Below are positions 7,893-14,278 of a DNA stretch of 32,191 nucleotides, in pieces. Source of the DNA: Hyphococcus sp. (GTDB taxonomy: Bacteria > Pseudomonadota > Alphaproteobacteria > Caulobacterales > Parvularculaceae); the NCBI GenBank assembly GCA_021776245.1, contig JAJFGF010000071.1:1-32191 (forward strand), in the 5' to 3' direction. The first letter of the stretch is position 1, and each line of letters opens with the position of its first letter. The position numbers were made by a program, and so were the translations under genes. The notes beneath the pieces are model-generated. The model ran no database searches. It saw only the letters and a list, made by a program, of their open reading frames with translations, and had not been told where the DNA came from.

Positions 7893-8936
7893 TTACTCGG
7901 CCCCGTACGCTCCCCCAAGCTGGGCAAGCTGCGGATTGGTGAAGGTCAGAATGTCGCCAGGCGCCGGGGCCATCGCGGCGCTGTAATCGGCGCGAGCATA
8001 TTGATCGGCGACGCTGGAAATGACCGCGCGGCCGATTTCGGCTTTTTCCATGCCGAGCACCGCGCCGGTCATCGGGTCCGTAATTTTCTCGACGATGCGA
8101 AAGATTCGTAAGCTATCGCCAGGCTGCAAGCCGGCATCGGCGCCGACATTGACATAAAGTGTGTTTTCGCGAACCTGCGCCACATGCGCAGACCAGGATT
8201 TATCTTGCAGAACCTGTGTGATGCGATCAGCGGCGTCGGCGATTGCGTTACGAGCAGCATCGCCAAGCGGCGTATTTTCAAAGCTGTTGGCGCCGACATT
8301 AAGTCCGCTTTTCGATACTGAAAGTGCAACTGAACGGCTTTTGACTTTTTCGGTAACCGAAAAGCTGTCAACAACTTCGCCGCTTGTTGAATCCATGATT
8401 TGGAAATCAATCGATACGCGGCCGGTGCGCGATTGCGGGCTAATGCCGCCAAGGAGGCCGCCGACAGAGCCGCCGATTGAAACGCCGCCGCCTTTTTCCG
8501 CCAGGGTAAAATCAGTAACGCTGGCGCGCACCAGATATTGTGCGCCGACAAGTTGACCGGCCGGCGCCGTGCGAACAGCAGTAAGGCCGCTTTCCGACAA
8601 TTGTTGTTCGTAAAGGGCGGCATCCAGATGGCTGCGATTTGCCAGGCGAAATTCGCCGGTCTGGGAAAGTTCGGTTTCCATCATTGCAGCGAGGCCGCCG
8701 CCGGCGTCCCATCCGCCATATTGGGCGAGAAACGCGCCATGGGCGCTGAAATCGATAACGGCGACGGACTTTTTGGGGCCAGGGCGGGTCTCGCGATAGC
8801 CCATTTCTGCGGATGTTTCGTCATTATATTGCTGGGCCAGGGCGGCGGGCGACACAAAAGCCGCCATCACAGCAGCGATTGCGGCGCAGGACGTGGTCTT
8901 CAAAAAGCTCCGGTTTTTCAGTGTGTTGGCGGTCAT
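7893..8936 (-). CDS. CsgG/HfaB-like curli-assembly family protein, exported
   Basis: This 347-residue protein has an N-terminal signal peptide (ending near PAALAQQ). A CsgG-like domain follows (about residues 55-250: KKSVAVIDFSAHGAF, then GGWDAGGGLAAMMETEL, GEFRLANRSHLDAALYEQQL, then GAQYLVRASVTDF and GRVSIDFQIMDSTSGEVV). The C-terminal part (about 258-340, LYVNVGADAGLQPGDSLRIF) resembles domains at the end of FlgT-type proteins. CsgG of E. coli forms an outer-membrane lipoprotein pore for curli subunits. Here the signal lacks a lipobox cysteine, so it should be cut by signal peptidase I, making a soluble periplasmic or peripheral role as likely as a pore. GGAGA lies about 7 bases before the ATG. 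It is divergent from the FecR/cyclase operon, with a Crp-like palindrome between them. Confidence 0.85.
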   Translation of the reverse strand: MTANTLKNRSFLKTTSCAAIAAVMAAFVSPAALAQQYNDETSAEMGYRETRPGPKKSVAVIDFSAHGAFLAQYGGWDAGGGLAAMMETELSQTGEFRLANRSHLDAALYEQQLSESGLTAVRTAPAGQLVGAQYLVRASVTDFTLAEKGGGVSIGGSVGGLLGGISPQSRTGRVSIDFQIMDSTSGEVVDSFSVTEKVKSRSVALSVSKSGLNVGANSFENTPLGDAARNAIADAADRITQVLQDKSWSAHVAQVRENTLYVNVGADAGLQPGDSLRIFRIVEKITDPMTGAVLGMEKAEIGRAVISSVADQYARADYSAAMAPAPGDILTFTNPQLAQLGGAYGAE

Positions 8937-9014
8937 TTTCGTTCTCCGTTGGCTGTGGCGTCTCGGGGGCGCCGTTGATAACGGGATCGAAGCTAGGCCG
9001 TGGCCGGGAAACTG

Positions 9015-9034
9015 CCTGTGAGCCGGCGCACAGG
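9015..9034. promoter_or_regulatory. Crp-like palindrome between divergent csgG-like and fecR-like genes
   Basis: The sequence CCTGTGAGCCGGCGCACAGG has perfect 6-bp arms CCTGTG/CACAGG around 8 bases. It matches the Crp consensus TGTGA-N6-TCACA at nine of ten positions (TGTGA-GCCGGC-GCACA). It sits about 80 bases from the csgG-like start and 130 bases from the fecR-like start, so one bound regulator could serve both directions. The same arm spacing recurs at 12909-12926. Binding by the local Crp/Fnr protein is inferred. Confidence 0.45.
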
Positions 9035-9083
9035 GTTAACTGGTTTATGGAAATTTAGGCTGTTTTTGGGGTCAAAGCCGCCA

Positions 9084-9112
9084 GTGACGGGCCTCACAAG
9101 GGCGGCTATAGT
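9084..9112 (+). promoter_or_regulatory. Candidate sigma-70-type promoter for the fecR-like operon
   Basis: GTGACG (9084-9089) and TATAGT (9107-9112) are separated by 17 bases, giving a reasonable -35/-10 pair about 50 bases before the chosen start at 9164. The Crp-like palindrome is centred roughly 95 bases upstream of the implied transcription start, a distance compatible with class I activation. This is a match by eye only. Confidence 0.3.
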
Positions 9113-9163
9113 TAATTTCGGCAGATTCAGATGGCGGCGGCGATGCCGGGGGAAGCGTTGAAA

Positions 9164-9859
9164 ATGACGTATTTCAGGCCTGCGGGCCTTGTTCTGATCG
9201 GGACGTTTTCTGTCGCGACTGCTGCGGCGGAAGAAAGACCTGTGGCGCTGGTTGAACATATTGCCGGCGCTCCTGATGCTGCGGTGCAGGCTTTCGATTA
9301 CGTCTACAAAAACGACAAAATAGATTTGCGCCCGGGCGGCGAGCTGCGGCTTGCCTATTTCGATAATTGCGAAACTGAAAGCTTCAATGGCGGGCTGATC
9401 AAACTCAAAAGTGACAGCGCGAAAATCACCAAAGGCGGCGTCTCCACAAAAACGATGCGCCCCTGTCAGACGTCGGCGCTGGCAATTTCTTCGGCTGCGA
9501 GAGAGGCAGGCGTCTCTGTTAAACGGGTTACGCCTTTTCCCGAAAGTGAATGGCGCGAAGTTTCGATCGTCACCGCCACGCCGCGCTTCATTTGGCCAAA
9601 AAACGAGAATGCGGAAACGCAAGCCGATGTGCGTATCTATTATCTCGATTCAGATCCCGCGGAACTTGTCTGGCAGGCAAGTTCGGGCGGTCATCAACTG
9701 GTTTATCCGGACGATGCGCCGGTGTTAAAAATCGGCATGCCCTATGAGGTTGTCATTTCATATGGCGGCGAGCCAGTGAACTCTGTGGTTTTTTCGATTG
9801 ATCCCAATTTAGAGCTTCCGGACACGCCGTTGGCAAACTCGGTGCCCCTTGGACTCTGA
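9164..9859 (+). CDS. FecR-like exported protein
   Basis: This 231-residue protein begins at ATG 9164 with a signal peptide (MTYFRPAGLVLIGTFSVATA, cut near AAAEE). An in-frame ATG at 9131 would put extra hydrophilic residues before the signal and lacks a ribosome binding site. The N-terminal half (YVYKNDKIDLRPGGELRLAY, then LIKLKSDSAKI) looks like the FecR beta-rich domain found in sigma/anti-sigma systems and in CHASE2-associated exported proteins. The rest (EWREVSIVTATPRFIWP, ADVRIYYLDS and later) resembles an Ig-like or fibronectin-type sandwich. Two cysteines (in DNCET and RPCQT) could pair. Its stop overlaps the start of the CHASE2 cyclase, so the two are translationally coupled, and it may be a periplasmic partner of that sensor. 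FecR assignment is moderate, function inferred. Confidence 0.75.
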   Translation: MTYFRPAGLVLIGTFSVATAAAEERPVALVEHIAGAPDAAVQAFDYVYKNDKIDLRPGGELRLAYFDNCETESFNGGLIKLKSDSAKITKGGVSTKTMRPCQTSALAISSAAREAGVSVKRVTPFPESEWREVSIVTATPRFIWPKNENAETQADVRIYYLDSDPAELVWQASSGGHQLVYPDDAPVLKIGMPYEVVISYGGEPVNSVVFSIDPNLELPDTPLANSVPLGL

Positions 9860-11780
9860 GCCTCCGGCGCCGGGCTTTAACGGGCGCCGTGCGCAGCAAT
9901 ATCGTATCCATGTCGCTGCAGCGCTTTGTCTTTTGTTATCTGCATTGATAATTTCGCCTGCGGGAAATTACCTGGCGCGGCTGGGCGGCGATTTTTTGAC
10001 GCCGCTCGCGGCCAGTCTTGCAAGCAGCAATCAAAAACAGGCGCCCTCGAAAGTGGCCGTTATCATCATCGATGAAACCACCCACAACACGCCGCCCTTT
10101 AGTGAGACGCCGGAAGTCGCCTGGACGCCGCATTTGGGCGCGGTGATTAACGCCGTCGATGACGCAGACCCTGCGGTCATTGGGCTCGACATGATCTATC
10201 CAAAATCTTTGGCGGGTCGAGGTCTGGCGCCGGGTTATGACCGCGTTTTTTTGCAGGCGCTGGCAAAAGCAGGAAGAAGCGGCCGATTGGTATTGAGCGA
10301 AACCAGGCTCTCCGAAACGCCTATAAGGCCTTACGCCGGACAGGAAATCGCGGTCGGCGGCCCCGAAAACATCCGGCCGGTTCACTTAACGCCGGACCCG
10401 GATAATGTAGTGCGCCGTCACCCGGCCTATCTGTCCCTTGAAAATGGCGAGCGTGTCCGCTCCTTCGCGTCGGAAATCAGCGCGCGCATGGGCAAACCGC
10501 CAGCGGAAGATATTCTCATCGACTTTATCACGCCCCGGGAACAATTTTCTGCATACCGGTTTTCCGATCTTTATGATTGCGTCGAGATGGGAAAAACAGA
10601 TGGCTTTGGCGTGTTTACGGATAAGGCGGTGTTGATCGGCACCGCGCTGGATATTGAAGACCGGCATGTGGCGGGCAATCGCCTGCAACGTAGAAAAGAT
10701 TTTCCGGTTCTTTCGTCTCCCTGTGGTGCGGCGAATGATGGACCGCAACCTTCTATTTACCGGGCCTCGACGTCGGGCGTTTTTATTGAGGCGCGCGCCG
10801 CCCATACATTTTTTGCTGGGACGGGGCCAAGTACGCCACACAAGTTTCTTGTATTATTGGGTACACTTATCTTTCTCGCAATTTTGGCAGCCGGGTTCTT
10901 TCGCATCGGTCCTGCCGTGGGATTTACGGCGATGGTTTTTGTGTTCGCCGCGATATGGGCGGCGGCGGCCAGTCTATTAGCCGGCGATGTTTTGGCGCCG
11001 GCGCTGCCCCTAACGCTCGCCGGCTTCCTCTTGTTTGTTGCGATCTATAGCTATCGCGTCATTCTTGAAGACCAGTCAAAGAGGTGGGTGACGCACGCAT
11101 TTCGTCACTATTTAAGCCCGTCCCTTGTTCGCCAATTGGCCGATCACCCTGAAACCTTACAGTTGGGCGGTGAACGACGACATGTCGTGGTGCTGTTTGC
11201 GGATCTTGCGGGATTTACCACAACAAGCGAAGCCATGGCGGATCGCCCCGAAGCTTTGGTTGCGCATCTCAATGCGTTTTTTCAAATCATGGCGGAAAAA
11301 ATTGAAACTCACGGCGGCTATATTGATAAATTTATCGGTGATGCGGTCATGGGTGTATGGGGCGCGCCAGTTGAAATGGAAAAGCCGGAACTCGCGGCAG
11401 CTGAAGCGGCATTGGCATGCGTCAATGCGATCAATGCGTGGAACGAAAAAGAGGGTGAGGGAAGCGGTCTGAAAATCGAGATGCGGATTGGTTTGAGCGC
11501 AGGAGAGGTGATTGCCGGCAATCTGGGATCAAAAGATCGGTTCAACTATACCGTGATCGGAGATACGGTGAACCGGGCGGCGCGTCTGGAGCAGGAAAAC
11601 AAGCGCCATAAAACGCAAATTCTGATTGATGGGGCGATCGCCAATTGTTTGCCGGAGCGCTTCGGCGCCCGCTTTGTCGAGGAAGCCCCACTGACCGGGC
11701 AAACAATATCAACGAAGATCTTTGCGCTGGACGCATTATCAGCGTGCGAGACACCAGTAGACAATGGTGAAAACGCATAG
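9849..11780 (+). CDS. CHASE2-domain class III adenylate cyclase, membrane sensor
   Basis: This 643-residue protein starts at TTG 9849, overlapping the previous stop. It has one N-terminal membrane helix (about 23-40), an extracytoplasmic CHASE2 sensor (about 60-325, with VAVIIIDETT and VIGLDMIYPKS), three closely packed membrane helices (332-404) and a cytoplasmic class III cyclase domain (445-625). Metal-binding aspartates are D452 (LFADLAGFT) and D498 (FIGDAVMGVWG). Adenine-selecting residues are K494 (YIDKFIGD) and T568 (YTVIGDTVN), the Lys/Thr pair of bacterial class IIIb adenylate cyclases; N575 and R579 complete the site. All catalytic residues appear intact, so it should make cAMP in response to a periplasmic signal. 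A FecR-like gene precedes it, an M48 peptidase gene follows, and a cAMP-competent Crp-type regulator lies 5 kb away. Confidence 0.93.
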   Translation: MDSEPPAPGFNGRRAQQYRIHVAAALCLLLSALIISPAGNYLARLGGDFLTPLAASLASSNQKQAPSKVAVIIIDETTHNTPPFSETPEVAWTPHLGAVINAVDDADPAVIGLDMIYPKSLAGRGLAPGYDRVFLQALAKAGRSGRLVLSETRLSETPIRPYAGQEIAVGGPENIRPVHLTPDPDNVVRRHPAYLSLENGERVRSFASEISARMGKPPAEDILIDFITPREQFSAYRFSDLYDCVEMGKTDGFGVFTDKAVLIGTALDIEDRHVAGNRLQRRKDFPVLSSPCGAANDGPQPSIYRASTSGVFIEARAAHTFFAGTGPSTPHKFLVLLGTLIFLAILAAGFFRIGPAVGFTAMVFVFAAIWAAAASLLAGDVLAPALPLTLAGFLLFVAIYSYRVILEDQSKRWVTHAFRHYLSPSLVRQLADHPETLQLGGERRHVVVLFADLAGFTTTSEAMADRPEALVAHLNAFFQIMAEKIETHGGYIDKFIGDAVMGVWGAPVEMEKPELAAAEAALACVNAINAWNEKEGEGSGLKIEMRIGLSAGEVIAGNLGSKDRFNYTVIGDTVNRAARLEQENKRHKTQILIDGAIANCLPERFGARFVEEAPLTGQTISTKIFALDALSACETPVDNGENA

Positions 11781-11837
11781 ATTTGCCCATTAATGGCATA
11801 TGGGGCATTGTTGGCGGCGACAGAAAAGGGGAGCGTC

Positions 11838-12746
11838 ATGGAAAAGACACGACAAATAGGTCTGTCACGGCGCGCTTTGGCAGCAGGTATTGCCGGGCTT
11901 TCCATGAGCGCCTTCAGCGCGTCCGCTTTGGCGCAGATTAAAATCGATTTTGGCGCCATTGGCCGCATGCTCAAAAATCTCAGCTTTGACGAAGAGGATG
12001 AGATAGCCTTGGGCGAAGGTCTTTTTGGCCCATTAATCCAGTCCTCGGGCGGGCTGTACAGAAATCGCAATGCGCAATCGTCGATATCGAATATTGCGCA
12101 AAAATTGTTTGAGACAACGTCACGCGACGCATTCAGTTGGCAATTGGCGATCATCGACAATAACGAAGTCAACGCCTGGGCGCTGCCAGGCGGCAAGATC
12201 GGCGTCAATAAAGGATTGCTGCGTTATGTCGAAAATGAAGATGAGCTGGCAGCCGTTATCGCTCATGAGATGGGGCACGCGGAACTAAGCCACGCAACAA
12301 AAGAGATGCGCAAAAAGGCGTTTTATGCGGGGCTGTCGAGCGCCGCGCAAACTGCAACTGCCGCCGCAGTGAGTGACAAAGCGCGCGCCGGCACGCAGAC
12401 CGGAATGAAGATTGTTGAAGCGCCGATGATGCGGCTGGTTGCGTCTGGATATTCAAGAGACCTTGAGCTGGAAGCTGACATGCACATTCTCAAGGCGTTT
12501 GAAAGCACGGGTTATGATGTTACGCGCGGCGCCGGATTTTATGAAACGCTGCTCGAGCTCATTCCGCAAGGCTCTAAAGGGACGACGTCTTTGTTTGCGG
12601 GTCATCCGGAAACACAAAAGCGCCTGACCGCTTTGCGTGAAGCGGGAGCGGTCATGCCGAGCGCCGAACCGGCGTTCAGCTACGAGTTTTTCGCGCTCAA
12701 AGAAACATTCCCCACGCGCAAGATATACAAACGGGCGGCGGGCTAA
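11838..12746 (+). CDS. M48 family zinc metallopeptidase with Tat-like signal
   Basis: This 302-residue protein starts at ATG 11838, with GGGGAG 4 bases upstream. The N-terminus has a twin-arginine-like signal (LSRRALAAGIAGLSMSAFSA, cut near ALAQ), suggesting export in folded form. The M48 domain shows the zinc motif HEMGH (H143, E144, H147) and the third ligand in LEAD (E212). The preceding segment NNEVNAWALPGGKIGVNKGL is typical of M48/BepA-like periplasmic peptidases. BepA-type enzymes act in outer-membrane protein quality control, and a similar role on the envelope proteins encoded nearby is possible. The gene lies 57 bases after the cyclase stop and is probably in the same operon. An in-frame ATG at 11793 is less likely because of the ribosome binding site and signal position. 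Confidence 0.9.
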   Translation: MEKTRQIGLSRRALAAGIAGLSMSAFSASALAQIKIDFGAIGRMLKNLSFDEEDEIALGEGLFGPLIQSSGGLYRNRNAQSSISNIAQKLFETTSRDAFSWQLAIIDNNEVNAWALPGGKIGVNKGLLRYVENEDELAAVIAHEMGHAELSHATKEMRKKAFYAGLSSAAQTATAAAVSDKARAGTQTGMKIVEAPMMRLVASGYSRDLELEADMHILKAFESTGYDVTRGAGFYETLLELIPQGSKGTTSLFAGHPETQKRLTALREAGAVMPSAEPAFSYEFFALKETFPTRKIYKRAAG

Positions 12747-12908
12747 GCCGGCAATCGCGCAAGCCGCGCTAATGCGCAAATCCTGTCTGAATTCGGCGCC
12801 ATTCTGATCACCGCTTTTCGGCGGCGTCTCATTGGCGGGTAAGGCTGTGACGCCAGTAACCAATTGAATTTGCACCATTAATAATTGATTCAGCTAAACG
12901 CCATTGGG

Positions 12909-12926
12909 CTGTGCGCGAGATCACAG
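12909..12926. promoter_or_regulatory. Crp-like palindrome upstream of a small membrane protein
   Basis: GCTGTG (12908-12913) and CACAGC (12922-12927) form perfect 6-bp arms around 8 bases. The core TGTGC-GCGAGA-TCACA matches the Crp consensus at nine of ten positions. It lies about 80 bases before the ATG of the 61-codon ORF at 13000, which would suit activation. A half-site-like GATCACAGG occurs again at 12982-12990. Confidence 0.4.
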
Positions 12927-12999
12927 CTGCCTTTCCGTGACCCGCATAGGGTTGGTTTCAACGTCAACAGAGAAACCACGCGATCACAGGAGAGACAAA

Positions 13000-13185
13000 A
13001 TGGTGGAAGTAATTTTAATCGGTTTTATTGCGCTTGTTTCAACGCTTGGCGCCTCAAGCATCTTTACGCTGGGCTCACGGTCACAGTCACAATCATCAAC
13101 ATCCTTTTCGAAAGCCCCGTTTTCTTTTCATGCTCCTCGATTGAGTTATTCAGTGATTTTTGGGCAGCGCGATTTTTTGGATTAA
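13000..13185 (+). CDS. Small protein with one N-terminal membrane segment, unknown
   Basis: This 61-residue ORF begins at ATG 13000 behind a near-ideal ribosome binding site (AGGAGAG at 12988-12994, 5 bases before the start). The first 25 residues are hydrophobic (MVEVILIGFIALVSTLGASS) and could form one membrane helix or an uncleaved signal. The rest is Ser/Phe-rich with no motif I recognise. It stands alone after a 250-base gap, converges on the PrsW gene with 13 bases between stops, and has a Crp-like palindrome about 80 bases upstream. The start signal argues that it is translated; no homologue can be named. Confidence 0.5.
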   Translation: MVEVILIGFIALVSTLGASSIFTLGSRSQSQSSTSFSKAPFSFHAPRLSYSVIFGQRDFLD

Positions 13186-13198
13186 ATCGCAAGTCTGT

Positions 13199-14242
13199 TT
13201 AATGTGCATGGGGATGCGCAAAACCGGCTTCTTTTTCCAGCATATATAGTTCCCAAAACTCGTGCCGGTTGAAATGCAAATGCGGACGCAACGCCAACAG
13301 ACCAGTTTTTCCAATTTCCTGTTCCAGCTCGTGCAAAAGCAGCAGTTTTTCTTTTGTGTCGCTTGAGAGGGAAATCGTTTCGCCCTTTTCGTGGGCTTCA
13401 AGAACAGTCTCGGCCGCCAGAATCAGCTCGGTATGCAGTTCGATATAATAAACTATCTTGTCGACCACCCGAGAATCAAAACGGTCATGAAGTTTGGCCA
13501 GAAACCGTCCGGCTTTACTGCGCTCATATTCCCCGGACTTGATCTGCGCCAACAATTTTTGATGCTCTGCAAAGTCGATCCTGATCCAGTCATGGATTGA
13601 TTTTTGATCCCGCCGCAGCGCAATTGTCGCTGCTGCCGGCAAGGCAAGCATCATGGTGATTGTTGATGTCACCGGGTAACTTAAGAAGTAATTGAACGCG
13701 GTGTGCAGCGCCACGGCAACGGCCAATCCCGGCACGTAATGAAACGGATGGGGTGTCGTCGCTCTAAGCGAGAGTATGTGCCCCATCATCGCAAATATTG
13801 CAGTGGTGCCTCCATGCATGATTGCCGTGCCAAACCCGCGAATAACCCAGACAGCAATATGTTTATCCGCGGCGGCGCCGAGATAGTAGAAATTTTCGAC
13901 CAGCGCAAAACCGGTTCCCGCTGCGAACCCCAATATTGCGGCGTCAAAAGCAAATCCAATGCGGTTGGTCTGAATCAGGGCGATGATAATCAACGCCGTC
14001 AACAATTCCTCGACGGTCGGCGCGCCAAAAAGCATGTAATCGATGTAGTCAGCATTCGACGCCCCCATCAAATAATTGTTGATCAAATAGCCGAAGAGCG
14101 CGGCGACGCCGCCGGCGGTTATTGTGATCAAAACAATCGGGACGCGCACAAGTTTGAAAGAATCGAAATGAACCAGCGCCGTGAGGAATAGGAGGACAGG
14201 GAGGCATCCAAACAACGCTTTGAGCAAAAGGTCGGCGGCCAT
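13199..14242 (-). CDS. PrsW-family glutamic intramembrane protease
   Basis: This 347-residue protein has about eight membrane helices in its first 210 residues and a charged helical cytoplasmic tail (210-347). PrsW-type conserved residues are present: paired glutamates E78-E79 (GAPTVEELLTA), E116-N117 (GFALVENFYYLG), H143 (GTAIMHGGTTAIF) and the late H180/N184 (AVALHTAFNYF). PrsW of Bacillus subtilis starts intramembrane cleavage of the anti-sigma factor RsiW, and family members generally cut membrane proteins. The substrate here is unknown; single-helix membrane proteins encoded nearby (the decapeptide-repeat protein, the 61-residue protein) are conceivable. It follows the barrel-fusion gene by 36 bases on the same strand and is probably co-transcribed with it. 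Confidence 0.85.
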   Translation of the reverse strand: MAADLLLKALFGCLPVLLFLTALVHFDSFKLVRVPIVLITITAGGVAALFGYLINNYLMGASNADYIDYMLFGAPTVEELLTALIIIALIQTNRIGFAFDAAILGFAAGTGFALVENFYYLGAAADKHIAVWVIRGFGTAIMHGGTTAIFAMMGHILSLRATTPHPFHYVPGLAVAVALHTAFNYFLSYPVTSTITMMLALPAAATIALRRDQKSIHDWIRIDFAEHQKLLAQIKSGEYERSKAGRFLAKLHDRFDSRVVDKIVYYIELHTELILAAETVLEAHEKGETISLSSDTKEKLLLLHELEQEIGKTGLLALRPHLHFNRHEFWELYMLEKEAGFAHPHAH

Positions 14243-14278
14243 TTCGACGAATTTCCAGCTTTACGTTGTTTATCCCTC

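Noticed and set aside
8993-9622. 209-codon minus-strand frame opposite the fecR-like gene
   Set aside because: Arg/Phe-rich shadow of the FecR-like frame, running through the divergent promoter region.
11546-12208. 220-codon minus-strand frame across the cyclase and M48 genes
   Set aside because: It spans two confident genes on the other strand and the gap between them, with no ribosome binding site.
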